Of a stretch of 64,000 nucleotides of DNA, positions 23,701-34,502 are shown one piece after another. Numbering within the stretch: the stretch's first letter is position 1; the number at the start of each line of letters is the position of its first letter. Origin of the DNA: Helianthus annuus (taxonomy: Eukaryota > Streptophyta > Magnoliopsida > Asterales > Asteraceae); NCBI RefSeq assembly GCF_002127325.2, contig NC_035444.2, positions 84,123,675 to 84,187,674 on the forward strand, in the 5' to 3' direction. The position numbers were made by a program, and so were the translations under genes. A model generated the notes under the pieces. That model worked only from the letters and a program-made list of their open reading frames with translations. It searched no databases and was not told the DNA's origin.

Positions 23701-23824
23701 GGCTGCAGGTAGAAAACCTGTTGGTCAAAAAGCAGTTGAACTTAGAAGAATGAATAAGGAGATGGTTGCTGTAAAGTTTGGATCCATACAATCTATGGCT
23801 AGATGGGATGAGCCAACAATCAAA
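20794..23824 (+). pseudogene. Element C env-like gene
   Basis: Homologous to the D env-like gene. It starts MALELKTCHNYFSYLVKHS, shifts frame near 20940, and continues with TETFPKNDLQNEFIERGYEG and FPPEMKFLFHTFLVCLS. Then follow a Thr/Pro-rich region (21976-22302, LGDGLNYPELT), a coiled coil (22320-22630, ending DDAKRG), a further Thr-rich stretch (22860-23190) and a C-terminal block with TPPNWAAGRKPVGQKAVELRRM. Several frameshifts and stops. The C-terminus is cut at 23824 by D. In Asteraceae genome annotations such proteins are often labelled longin-like; I regard that as a mislabel. True function unknown. Confidence 0.72.
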
Positions 23825-24549
23825 TGTTAGGATCTGAGTTTGATAAGATTGTGTTTGTTTAACTAAAATAAAGATGAATCAGAAATAATTGCAGCGGAAA
23901 TAGATGAATAAAGTTTCAACACAATCAAAAAGAGAATTGTTTTAAGCAAAACATGTTTAACATGAAATCGAATGATTATATTTATTACAATCTTCAATTA
24001 CAATGCATGCATGCATACAATCTCCCCCTCAGCCTGAGCTCACAGTGAATGTTCGTAAGAATGACTTTGTGATGAAGATAGCTAATAGAACAGTACAGGG
24101 TACTGTTCTATTTATAGTACAGAACAAACCACTGTGGCATCTTTGCTGACGTCACCATGAAAGTGACATCTAACCTCCTAACAACCTCTAACAACTGATC
24201 TATTACAAAAACTGCTTACTAAACTACTGATTACAAACAATACAAATAAAGAAGGTAAACTACTGCTTCTTCATTCCACTTCTTTAGCCCTAGCAGTGCT
24301 TTGTGTCATCAGCAGTACTTGAACCATAGCAGCAAATTGAGCAATAGTCCTTTGTCTTCAACAGTCTTTAGTGTTCATCAGTTGTTGTAGATTAGCAGTT
24401 GTTGTAGAAGGGCAGTACTTAGAGATCATCAGATGTTAGGCTACATTCAAGGGGAAAGACTGATGCAAACAACTGCTTATTGTGAATCCACTGATCTGAT
24501 CCAGTTTTAGCTTTAATCAACTGTTCCTTTATAGGGTTCAATCCCAACA
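23825..24549 (-). repeat. Element D 3' LTR
   Basis: 725 bp. The minus strand runs TGTTGGGATTGAACCC to GATCCTAACA, with 9-bp imperfect inverted ends. On the minus strand a TATA box (CTATAAATAGA) lies at about 24108-24119 with an inverted repeat beside it (AACAGTAC...GTACTGTT, 24090-24109). An ACGTCA motif (bZIP-type site) lies near 24150. The partner LTR is outside the window; the edge is called from the PPT and the break in element C. Confidence 0.85.
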
Positions 24550-24560
24550 ATCTCCCCCTG
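24550..24560 (-). other. Element D polypurine tract
   Basis: The minus strand reads CAGGGGGAGAT directly before the 3' LTR, about 40 nt after the env-like stop codon. A second similar tract (GGGGGAGATTG on the minus strand) lies inside the LTR near 24022-24032. Confidence 0.87.
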
Positions 24561-24598
24561 GAACAGATGATGCCAAAACTCTTCATTATTTTGGATTT

Positions 24599-27500
24599 TT
24601 ATTGCCTCATCAATAATTCCCTGACTTGAACTTTGAATTGTAATTCAAAGTCCATGGAATCTACATCATTCTCATCCCTACACAGTGTAAGCTCAAGGAG
24701 ATCTTGTAGATCTTCAACACCCAGGCCTAGTGCTTGTTCCCTTGATATATGCTTCATTTCACCATTGGATTTGAGCAGAGTCAGTACGTGGGTCTTTTTA
24801 TCAGACTTCCACTTTAGTATTTTTGAATCCTTTGGGTTTCTTATGTGGGTCTTTTATTCAGACTTCCACTTTAGTATTTTTGAATCCTTTGGGTTTCTTG
24901 GGAGAGTTTTTATTCCTGTTGAGTTTGGAGATTGAGGCCTGGTGATGACAACTTTGGCAGGGTCTTGAGATGGTGCTAAGTGTTGTTTCTCTGCCATAAG
25001 TGTCTGAAGAACCGTCTTCATGATATACTCTTCTGAAGCCTTGTCTTCTTTTGTTACTGCATCCATCTGCTTTTGTTTCCTTCTTTGATAATGGATGGCA
25101 GCAGTTGGAACAGTGGGTCTCCTGATTGTTAACTTTTGTTGTTTGACTGGAACCACTGCTTCTGGATAATCAGGATTTTTAAGAGTAGTGGGATCTCTCT
25201 TCCTTAACTCTTCCAACTTTTTGTAGGTAGCTAACACCTTGTCTTCTGACCATCTTGTAACCTGGTTCCTTGACCCATAATCAGCAGTTATCAGCTCTTC
25301 TTTCATTCTTTTCAGTTTCAAGGCCCTTTCTGGTACATTTTTCTTGTAATTGGCCCAGATTGGAGGAGTTCGTTTTACTTTGTCTTCAATCATCTTCTCA
25401 ATTCTGGCTAACTCCTCTTTAAGTTCACTGATGGTCCATTCCTTGTACTGAATCTTTTCTGCCCTATATTTCTTGTATGCCATGATGTGTTCAATGTAGT
25501 ATTGTCTCATACTTTCCTTATCCTTTTCAGACAATTTTTGGCAAAGGTCTTTTGAGAACTATTCTAAAGTTCTGACCTTGGTGAGCAGGTATTGCAGATT
25601 TCTCTGAATCTCCTTGTCAGACTTTCCCTCTGTATCTCTTTGAGAAATATCTTCTGCTTGTTTGGCCTTTATTTTGAGATACTCTTTTATGTTTCTTGGG
25701 AAAGGGTAACCTTGAACAGATGGGAGTTTCCTCTTTTCTAGGTCATCTTCAGAGTAGAAGGATTTGATTTCCTCCCTAACTGCTGGAAGATCTAGAGGTT
25801 ATTGTACTCCTGCAGGGACAATGGCAGTGTTTTGATTGGAGACTTTAAGTGAAGATATTGGAACAGGGTTTGGAATGGTGACAAGGGTCAGTGGTTGTGA
25901 AGATGTTGGAAGTGGAGAAGTATCATCTTCCAGTACAATATTTGTTACCCTTCTTGTTTTGGGCTTTTGGAGAAATTGGTGGAGTGTTTGTGGGTTGAGT
26001 GGTGGTGATTTGAGTGATGGGTGGCTGACTAACAGTTGTTGAAACAACTGGTGTTTCAACCACTGTTGTCACTACAACAGTTGATGTGTCAGCTGTTGTC
26101 TTCTGCTTTTTGGCAGGTGGTTTTTGTGGTGGTGAAGTTGTTTTTGGTATGGTAGTGGATTGAGTGTGAGTTGATGTAGTAGTGATGGCAGTTGTTGGGA
26201 TAACATCTGTTGGTTTGGAGGTTTGATGAGAGGAACTTTTGGGGATTTGAGGAGTATGTTTGGTGGTTTTGGAAGGTGTGGTTTTGGGTTGGCTTACTTT
26301 TCTAGTAGGCTGTCTTCTTTTAAGAAGTACCCTGCTCTTCCTTTTCCATCAAAATTTTCTTCTCCTGAGCAAACCTTTTAGACCCTTTTATTTCCATTGA
26401 CTCTTTCATGTTTGTCTTTAATGCAGCAAAAGCATTTTGAGTCTCATCAACCTTTTTGGAAACATCTGGCCTTGGGATTTCTACCACTAGTTTAGACATT
26501 GGATCTGGTTTAATGTATAGACAATCTTTTCCCTTTTTACCCTTCCCCCCCCCCTTTTGGCATCATCAAGGGCTTCAACAAAGATTATTGAAGGAGGAGT
26601 AGTGCCAGTGGTTTGAAGCAAATGAGCTTTTATGGCTTTGATATCTGCTTGAGTATCTTTGTACCTAGCTTCCATGACATTTCTGACCATTTGAAGTTGA
26701 ACTTCATGCTGTTGATCTGCATACTGTCTTTGTTTGTGAAGCATAGGTTGAAACAGATGCCATAGCTCAGTAGGGGATGGAGCAGATGTTGTAGCAGTGG
26801 GTGTAGCCTTTTGAGCTTGTAACAACTGTTGCAGCATATCTTTGATTTCTGCAACAGATGTGTCAAGTTTATCAACTCTCTCCGTCAATTCTTTGTATTT
26901 TAAACCATCCCCCAATTTAATGGGATCATCTGATTTCCCACCAGTGGTGGTTGTATCAGTGGTTGACTTAGGGAAAGTTTCCCAAAAATCATCCACTGAT
27001 GCCCCTTGTTCTCGGTACTGGGGACTTCTTTATTCAGCAGAGGTTACCATTTTAAGGTCACTAGTGTATAATGGTAACACACCAGTGGACACTATGGTTC
27101 CCAAAGAAGAAATTGCCTTCAAGGGAGTCTTACTTATGAAACTACTATCCAGGTGTAAACAAGTGGGTTCAACACCTGTAGTAGCTGCTCCACTTGAACT
27201 ACTGACAACAATTACTTGTAATACCTGCAGTGTAGCCTCCTCAACTGTTGGTGGGTTAGCAATGATAGAGGCACCAGACTCAGTCACTTGTTGTGGTATA
27301 TTCTCATTGACAGGTGATTGAGAAGAAGTGATTTGTGTCTGGGCTATATCAAGTGCATCCAACAGAGGTATCATTGATGGTGGAAGTTGTGCAGTGAGGA
27401 TTGGGGTAGAAAGAGAATTTGCCCCGGGAGGAGGGATGTGGAAGATGGAATCAAGTGATTCCAGAGCTTCATTATGTGGTGTCCCTGTGGATACAACCTG

Positions 27501-28521
27501 GTCCTTTTTAGAGGATACAGGAGGTGTTTGAGGCTCAAGTTGAGGTCTTTCTTCCAACTGCTATAAGGAAGTAGCAGCAGTGGTTGTTGGTGACTTTTGT
27601 GTTGTCACATGTATAACCTCTAGGACCTCATCTTCCAGTGTTACCTTTTTGGTAGGTTTGGGGGGCTTTTGGGATTTTTTTTTCTTTGGCTTTTTGATGA
27701 TTTTTCGTGTGGGTTTCACAGCAGGGGTTGTGCTGCTGTGATCACCAGGAGCAGTGGGCTCAACAGCAAGGGCCTGAGGAGCAGTTGTTGCTGCTAAATT
27801 CTGCTCAGGTACCTCTGTTTGTGTTTTTGAAGGTTTTGACAGCCTTGTGAATGTTTCAGAAGTTAGGCTGTTTATTTGAAAAGGATTTCCTTGGATAAGC
27901 AAATGAGCATTATCCTTTGAAAATTTCTTTTGAAAATAAAAACTTAAAAACCTTGGAAATAATAAAAATGATTTGTTATTAACATTTTTAACCAAATTAT
28001 TGAGTAGTTAAAATTTTCTTCAGCCATGATAGCATAGCCCAGGTATTGGATTTTCAATGGTATCACATTGAAAGCAGTAGTTTATTTGACACACACATGA
28101 GGAGGGTATAGAATAAAAACCTCATGGCAGGTGGAAATCTGCCCTTTTGCAAAGTATCTTTTTTCATTTCTTCTTCATACCCTCTCTCAACGAAATTAGT
28201 TTGATACTCTGTTTTTGGAAAAGAGCTTTTACCTGTAAGTTCATCGATTTCAAAAACCTCTAAAATGGTTTGAGGTGTGATGGTAACTGGAATTTCCATT
28301 ATTGATGAAGTAATGGCTAAGGGTTTTTTTTCCTTTGTTTCAAGTTTAGCATTTTTCCAGAATTCTTGTTGCGTATCCAGAAAGATGGGTGCATTACAGG
28401 TCAATAAAGTTTTGTACTTTGAAGACGAGAGCGCATCAATCACGGAGTTGAAGGTTGTGTTTTGACTTGGTTTTTCAAGTATACACAGGTAGTTATGAGG
28501 AGTTTTAAATGGGAGAGCCAT
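24599..28521 (-). pseudogene. Element D env-like gene (third ORF downstream of pol)
   Basis: Large frame between RNase H and the 3' LTR, the place where Sireviruses carry an env-like gene. Start ATG at 28521 (MALPFKTPHNYLCILEKPS). The N-terminal domain (to about 28063) is conserved with C (FPKTEYQTNFVERGYEEEM, FPPAMRFLFYTLLMCVS). A basic Lys/Pro stretch follows (about 27650-27720), then Thr/Ser/Pro-rich low complexity with stops near 27561 and 27030, then a coiled coil (26990-26580, YKELTERVDKLDTSVAEI). A C-run at 26549-26558 shifts the frame. The C-terminal block 25534-24599 holds TPPIWANYKKNVPERALKLKRM, an in-frame 57-bp tandem duplication and the stop at 24599-24601. No signal peptide or clear membrane segment is seen, so env is only positional. 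Broken in several places. Confidence 0.75.
24786..24899 (-). repeat. 57-bp tandem duplication in the D env-like gene
   Basis: Two adjacent 57-bp units (24786-24842 and 24843-24899) that differ at about 3 positions. Each is 19 codons of a Lys-rich segment (RNPKDSKILKWKS). One copy has acquired a stop. Confidence 0.88.
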
Positions 28522-29070
28522 GGTGAATCGAAGGTGGTTTAGAACGAATGAAGAAGATGAGTGATTTGAGAGTATTTGATGAAAACTGCTTTTGAAAGGA
28601 ATTTTGAATTCGATTCAACAGTGAAAACCGTGTTTGGGGTTTTGATCAGGGTTTTATAGGATGAAAAAGTGTATGCTGACGTGGCAGCGGTTACAAAAGA
28701 TCTGACGGCTAAGTACTGTCCACGTGACAACCTCTGATGAATAATGGATGACAGTTGTTAGGAAACCACTGATGGAACAATATCAGTGGTTTACAACGGT
28801 AAAGATGAAAACAGTGGCTGACTATAACTATAAGTGGATTAGAACACTGAGGTTTAACAACAGTGATTATCAAAGAGAATGAGAGAACAGAGGTTGACTT
28901 TCAGCAGTGGACAACATTCAGCATAACAGATATTTGAACCAAAACAGTGGTTATGGCAGACTTTTAAGGATTAATGAAAATTTTCATTTTTAGCTATTTT
29001 TAAGGATGAATTTTTGATTTTCTGAAAACATTTTAATGCTTTTATTCATAAAAAAACAAGATTTTGCCTG
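28522..29070 (-). other. Spacer between RNase H and env-like gene of D
   Basis: 549 bp without a credible gene. Rich in words of the type CAGTGGTT, AACAGTGG and ACCACTGATG. The start of the env-like ORF lies at its left end. It could hold an internal promoter or splice acceptor for env-like expression, but I see no decisive signal. Confidence 0.55.
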
Positions 29071-30546
29071 TTATTCCATGTTCAGCATGCGAATCCTAGA
29101 GATCAAGCTTTCAAAGGTGGATGTGTCTAAAGCCTTTGTTAGCACATCTGCCAGCTGATCTTTAGTTGGAACATGGTGCAGATAAATCAAACCTTTTTCA
29201 TAGCAATCCCTCACAAAGTGGTGTCTGATATCAATGTGCTTGGTGGTTGAGTGTGAAACTGGATTTTTGATGATATTTTCTGCTGCCTGACTGTCCAACA
29301 TGAGAGGTGTCTTTAAGGCAGTGATACCAAAATCCAGCAGCTGATTTTGAAGCCATAGCAGTTGGGTTGTACAGCTTGCAGCAGCAATATACTCTGCCTC
29401 AGCAGTGGATGTTGAAACAGTTGCTTGCTTTTTGCTTTGCCAAGATACTAAGCAATTGCCTAGGAATTGGCACCCTCCTGATGTGGACTTCCTTGTTGTA
29501 TTGCATCCAGCAAAGTCACTATCTGAGAAACCTGAAAACTTGATATTTCCATCAGCTGGATACCAGATACCAAGTGTGGGAGCACTTTTGAGGTATCTGA
29601 ATATCCTTTTTACAGCAATTAGGTTTGACTTTCTAGGGACTGATTGGGATCTTGCACAAAAACATGTTGCAAACATGATGTCTGGCCTAGATGCAGTTAG
29701 GTACAATAAAGACCCAATCATGCTTCTATAAAGAGTTTGATCAACCAAATCATCCTTTTCATCAGACATGACTAACTTGTTGGTTGCTATGGGTGTACTA
29801 CATGGTTTGCAGTCATTCATATCAAATTTTGTTAAAAGTTCTTTGGCATATTTTCCTTGATGAATGAAAGTACCATTTTGCAGTTGCTTTACTTGGAGAC
29901 CAAGAAAGCACTGTAGTTCACCCATTGCACTCATCTCAAACTTAGTTGTCATGAGTTGTCTGAACTCTTCACACATTTTAGGAGATGTGCTTCCAAAGAT
30001 GATGTCATCCACATAAATCTGGACAATCATCAAATCTTTCCCTCTCCATTTTAGAAACAAAGTTTTATCAATTTTACGTCTTGTGAAACCAATGGAAAGA
30101 AGAAAGGTGGAAAGAGTTTCATACCAGGCTCTAGGTGCTTGTTTCAAGCCATACAAAGCCTTATTTAGCTTGTAGACACGATTTGGATAAAATGGATCCT
30201 CAAAGCCAGGAGGTTGACAAACATATACCTCTTCTTGAATTTTACCATAGAGGAAAGCACATTTGATATCCATTTGAAACACCTTGATGTTGTGGTTGAC
30301 AACAAAGGCCAAGAACAGTCTGATAGCTTCCAGTCTTGCTACAGGGGCAAAAGTTTCATCATAGTCAATACCCTCTTCCTGTCTGAAACCTTGAACCACT
30401 AGCCTTGCTTTATTCTTGACAACAATGCCCCTTTCATCAGTTTTATTTTTAAAGACCCATTTTGTGCCAATAGGACTCACACCCTCTGGCAATGGTACAA
30501 GCTCCCATACTTGTTGTCTTTTAAACTGTTGGAGCTCTTCCTGCAT
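29071..30546 (-). CDS. pol: Element D reverse transcriptase-RNase H (intact frame)
   Basis: 491 uninterrupted codons of Copia pol. RT (RVT_2): [42 protein letters not shown] (first catalytic Asp), [14 protein letters not shown], catalytic YVDDIIFGS near residue 180, YRSMIGSLLYLTASRPDIM. RNase H follows: FSDSDFAGC, STAEAEYIAAA, the LDSQAAENI block, KHIDIRHHFVRD, and the pol end DVLTKALDTSTFESL. It copies element RNA to DNA and removes the RNA inside the particle. Upstream, a stop near 30597 separates it from the integrase frame, so the full polyprotein is broken, but this module keeps every motif I can check. The ATG at 30546 lies inside the polyprotein and is not a natural start. Confidence 0.93.
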   Translation of the reverse strand: MQEELQQFKRQQVWELVPLPEGVSPIGTKWVFKNKTDERGIVVKNKARLVVQGFRQEEGIDYDETFAPVARLEAIRLFLAFVVNHNIKVFQMDIKCAFLYGKIQEEVYVCQPPGFEDPFYPNRVYKLNKALYGLKQAPRAWYETLSTFLLSIGFTRRKIDKTLFLKWRGKDLMIVQIYVDDIIFGSTSPKMCEEFRQLMTTKFEMSAMGELQCFLGLQVKQLQNGTFIHQGKYAKELLTKFDMNDCKPCSTPIATNKLVMSDEKDDLVDQTLYRSMIGSLLYLTASRPDIMFATCFCARSQSVPRKSNLIAVKRIFRYLKSAPTLGIWYPADGNIKFSGFSDSDFAGCNTTRKSTSGGCQFLGNCLVSWQSKKQATVSTSTAEAEYIAAASCTTQLLWLQNQLLDFGITALKTPLMLDSQAAENIIKNPVSHSTTKHIDIRHHFVRDCYEKGLIYLHHVPTKDQLADVLTKALDTSTFESLISRIRMLNME

Positions 30547-30597
30547 GGCCTCTACCCAGTTGTTGTCTTTTAGTTCCTCTTGGTACTTGACTGACTA

Positions 30598-32091
30598 ATG
30601 GAGAGATAGAAAGCCAGCAAAAAGACAGATGTTTTGGGATTGGCTTCTTGTGAGCAAACCTTCACTGATGTTGCTAATGATTTGGTCAGGTGGATGAGAC
30701 TTCAAGAAGATCAGATCTCCTTTGTATGGAATAATGGCATTTAAAGGTGAGGGCTGCAGATGTGAATCATCTGAGCTAACAACTGTTGTGACTTTGATGA
30801 TCCAACAATGTCTTGAAATGGAAGTGGAGGAATAGGTGGAATTGGTGTGGAAACATGTTGACTTTTATCCACTGTTTGAGGACTTTTATCAACAGTGTTT
30901 GATAATGTGGAAGCAGGGGTTTTATGGCTACTTTGATCAACAACTGTTGATGTAGCAGTGGTTGAGCTTTGACAGCTGTTTTGAACATCTGGTGCTCTGG
31001 CAATGGATTTGAAGTTTTGTTGTGGAATGATCACTTCATAGCCATTGTCTGATGGAGGATTTTGAGATGGACCTGCACTGTTAGTCTTGACAGATACATT
31101 TTCAAAAGTAAATTTATCAAGATCAAATAACTCTGCAGGGTTTGCAGGGATTTTCATTGAAGAAAGTTCATTGAACTTTACATTCGAAGTCTCTTCCAAT
31201 GTCTTAGTCCTAGTGTTAAACACTTTGTACGCCTTAGCAGTGGTTGAGTATCCCAAATGATATCCACTGTCTACTTTGGCTGCAAATTTTGAAATTGAGT
31301 CTTTTATGTTCAAAATAAAGCATGGGCAACCAAATACTTTAAAGTATGAGATCAGTGGTTTGATTTTATACAGAAGTTCATAGGTAGTCTTTTGATGCAT
31401 GGGGTTGATTAAAACTCTGTTCTGGACATAGCAAGCAGTGTTTACTGCCTCTGCCCAAAAAGTTAATGGCAAACCTAAATCAGCAAGCATGGTTCTGGCA
31501 GCCTCAATAAGTGTCCTGTTCTTTCTCAACAACCCCATTTTGCTCTGGTGTCCTTGGAATGTTGTACTGCCATACAATTCCTTTTGACACACAAAACTCA
31601 TCCAACTCCCTATTTCTGAACTCTGTGCCATTGTCACTCCTGAAGACTTTTACTAGCAAGTCAAACTGCTTTTCAACCGGTTTGACAAAGTCTTGCAGAA
31701 TGCCTGCAGTCTCATCTTTGGAATGTAAGAAATAAGTCCTTGTAAACCTAGAAAAGTCATCTACAGTTACCAAACAATATCTTTTCTTTTTAAGACTCGT
31801 GACTTTTACTAGGCCAAACAGATCCATGTGCAGCATTTGCAAGCACTTGGTTATTTTAGACTCTTCAATGGACTTAAGTGAGCTTTTATGTTGTTTTCCC
31901 TTTAAGCAAGAAACACAATGCTCAGGACAGGTGAACAGTTTATGAGGTAGACCTCTTACTAACCCCTGTTTTGACAAAGCAGTGATTGTCTTGAGATTTG
32001 TGTGCCCCAATCTCCTGTGCCAAAGTTCTGTCTCTTTGTTAGAGGCAGCTGAGAAAAGACAGGCATCAGTCCTGGGGCTCTCTTTTGACAA
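30598..32091 (-). pseudogene. pol: Element D integrase
   Basis: Copia integrase. GAG-pre-integrase domain: ELWHRRLGHTNLKTI, CPEHCVSCLKGKQ. Core: LHMDLFGLVKV and VTVDDFSRFTR (Asp), FRSDNGTEFRNRELDEF (Asp), then PEQNGVVE with the Glu. The frame shifts near 31520; the continuation at about 31530-30741 carries NRTLIEAARTMLADLGLP, FWAEAVNTACYVQNRV, the C-terminal FGCPCFI and a Ser/Thr/Pro-rich linker toward RT. A further frame break lies between 30741 and the RT start. Catalytic residues present, frame broken. Confidence 0.88.
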
Positions 32092-32159
32092 GTCAACTAC
32101 ATAAACATTGCCACTCCTTTGAGCAACAAGTTGAGTTTTTCCATTTTTTATTATTTCGT

Positions 32160-32495
32160 CAATCTTTTAACCATTTCTGGTCCAACAATCCTACAACAAT
32201 CCTTAGTGAAGAATGAGCCATAGCCCTTATCACTCATTTGTAAGACACTAAGGAGGTTGAATTTTAGGTTGTCTATTAGATTGACATTTTCAAACTTAAC
32301 ATTTCCAGATTGAACTGTACCAGAACCCCATCACCTTCCCTTTACTATTATTACCAAAAGATATATCACCCCCTCCATGAGTTTTGAATTCTTTGAGTAG
32401 GGCCCTACATCCAGTCATGTGCCTGGAGCCTCCACTATCTACATACCAAAGACTATCTAAGCATGCAGAAGCTCCCTGCACATCAAGTAAATAAT
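32160..32495 (-). pseudogene. pol: Element D protease
   Basis: Aspartic protease of Copia pol: WYVDSGGSRHMTG at about 32405-32445 (normally DSGAS or DSGCS; here DSGGS), followed by DISFGNNSKGKVMG. The frame breaks near 32330, and the remaining protease-to-integrase stretch continues in other frames to the integrase at 32091. It would cleave the gag-pol polyprotein in the particle. Confidence 0.8.
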
Positions 32496-33191
32496 TAGTT
32501 CAGGAGGGTCTCCAAAGCCAATAAGGCTTTGGATGGGTTCTCAACAGTGTCTGTGTTAAATTCAGGTGGATGGACAGTGGTTAGCTCAGGTGTTTGGACA
32601 TTTTTAGAACTATTTTTCTCTAACCACTGTTGGGGGTCCTGTCCTATCAGTTGTTGATACCCAAAGGGATGCCTGTTCACTCTTGGTTTAGAAGGCTTTT
32701 TTGTAAACCTGATAAACGTGTGGGACCCTTGGGTATGGTGGTTGACCTTTACCTCTTTGGTATTGGTTTGCAGGAGGTGCATCAGTCACCTGAACTTCTC
32801 TTTTAACAGAGGTTTGGTTTAGCTATTTTGTAACAGCTGTTTGAACTGGCACAAAAATTGGTTGTTTCTTGACTTGTGGTTTTGATAAACTCAGGTGTTT
32901 TTGAAATGTACTCTTCCTTTTTGACCTCAAAGGATTTCAGGTACACACACTGCTGAGTAGAATGGTTTGTTTTACAACAGATGGTGCAGCTCTTTGAAGG
33001 CACAATGGTACTTGTTTTGTTAAGATCATAAGCTTTTAAGTGAAAACAATCTTTGGTCAGGTGATTTTTCTTTTCACAAAAGTCTCAAAACAAGTTTTTA
33101 ATCTTTTCTTTTCTTTTCTTCTTTTCAGACTCCTTTGCAACAGAGTTTTTGAACCACTGTTGGGATGTCCTTAAGAGGAATTACCTTTTCC
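32496..33191 (-). pseudogene. gag: Element D gag tail with zinc knuckle
   Basis: Continuation of the D gag after removal of element E. Broken into several frames. A cysteine-rich region near 32940-33100 holds a degenerate first motif and a CCHC knuckle, CTICCKTNHSTQQC (32955-32996). The segment at 32782-32495 (QGSHTFIRFTKKPSKPRVNRH) leads to the protease. Position and motifs match the gag tail of element C. Confidence 0.78.
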
Positions 33192-33196
33192 TTAGG

Positions 33197-33516
33197 TGTA
33201 ACACCCCGTGTTTCGAAACTCAAAGTCAAAGGGAGACAAGATTGCTAATTACGATCTGTTCACTCGTTGCTCAAATCCTGTTTTGACTTCTTTGACTTTT
33301 AGTTAGTCTTTTTTTGTATGCTTTACGTTAGTTGTATTATCTGGAGTACTTATTACTAATCGAGGATTATTCGATATTTATCGCATATTTGATCGCTTAA
33401 CGCTTATTGCAATCGCACTCGCAACTCGAATTACGCGTTCTGGGGATTATTTTATGTCTGTGTGTGCCTTTTATGTGTTACTTATGCAAGTTTAAATTAT
33501 GTTATGTTGTGGTGAT
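33197..33516 (+). repeat. Element E 5' LTR, piece 1
   Basis: First 320 bases of the E LTR, matching 60145 onward. It ends with GTGAT (33512-33516), the target copy of F. Confidence 0.9.
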
Positions 33517-33959
33517 TGTTACGCCCTAATTCGTATTTATCAAAAGTTGCAGCGGAAATTCGTGCCATAAAATTTCTTTCATTACAAACGTCTTGACTTA
33601 CTTGAAAGTTCGTTTTAAAATGTATCTTTTACAAAGATAAAATATAAGTCATGTTTACTAATAGTACATACTTAATTATTCCCGTACAATCTATCTCGTG
33701 ACTCGGTCTTCGATCTCTAATTCTTGTGATAATTCGCCCGTTAACCGTATAACCTGCACGCACCACATACATTCATAACATTAGTACACATTATATAAAC
33801 AAGGTTCATTCGCGTACACTTCACATTTCGTCATCTTTCAAACTTTAAGCATTTCTCATGCGTATCCATTTTCCTGGTGAGGCTTCAATAATGTACCTGC
33901 ATTACTTTTCAATCTCAAGGTGCACCATTAATAACGTTAACCCTCAACGTGACTAAATT

Positions 33960-34310
33960 ATGCATACATGCGTAATTACATACATACATACATACATACA
34001 CATCTACATACGTACATATCTTCCCTACAATTTTACATACGAGTATACTCTCATACATGTCTTATTACATACATGCATGTACTTCTACATACGTACGTAC
34101 CTTTCCTACATCTTTACATACATGCATACGCTCGTACATATCTTTATACATACATACATGCACATCTATATACGTACAAACCTTTCCTACATCATTACAT
34201 ACATGCATACACTCGTACATATCTTTATACATACATACATACACATCTACATTTGTTCATACCTTTCCTACTCATTACATACATGCATACCTTTATGTAC
34301 ACGTGCTAGA
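33960..34310 (+). repeat. TACA-rich minisatellite in element F
   Basis: About four tandem units of roughly 81 bp, each made of TACA/TACG tetranucleotides with a conserved CCTTTCCTAC segment (near 34019, 34100, 34181 and 34263). The frames through it encode repetitive Tyr/His/Ile/Thr and are artefacts. Confidence 0.85.
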
Positions 34311-34502
34311 TCACGCGTACCTCTTACATAATCATACATTATTTACATGGGTCTTAGACTTAGCTTTATAGCTCATAAACATCTAAGGAACCATCAAAAT
34401 CATGTTTGGAAGGTCCGCCGTAGACCACGGATGACAAACCGAAGCCTACGATACATAAATTAACTTAAATAACAAGATTTCAGCTTTTGGAACTTGGGGA
34501 GG

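Larger units (their letters stand above)
18638..23824 (+). mobile_element. Element C: Copia remnant with gag tail and env-like gene, no pol
   Basis: Plus-strand remnant of the same family as D. It begins abruptly in the gag coiled coil right after the ATATC copy of element A, lacks protease, integrase, RT and RNase H, then carries the env-like gene, which is cut at 23824 by the 3' LTR of D. Its left LTR and gag start are absent from the window, so its left side was lost before A inserted. It probably continues beyond the right edge, on the far side of D. Confidence 0.75.
23825..33196 (-). mobile_element. Element D: Sirevirus-like Copia with env-like gene, 3' portion
   Basis: Minus-strand Copia element that continues at 62849-64000 beyond the nested Gypsy E and runs off the window. 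Order in its own direction: gag (right of E), gag tail and zinc knuckles, protease, integrase, RT, RNase H, spacer, env-like gene, PPT, 3' LTR. Inserted in the env-like gene of C at 23824. The pol frame is better preserved than in A. Its 5' LTR is not in the window, so the target duplication cannot be tested (left flank TCAAA). Confidence 0.9.

Noticed and set aside
20794..23824. A host longin/synaptobrevin-like gene
   Set aside because: Such names appear in automatic annotations of similar proteins, but the position between RNase H-type spacer and LTR, and the homologue in D, show a retrotransposon gene.
33960..34371. Three overlapping open frames rich in Tyr/His/Ile/Thr
   Set aside because: They are translations of the TACA minisatellite in element F; every frame is open because the repeat lacks stops.
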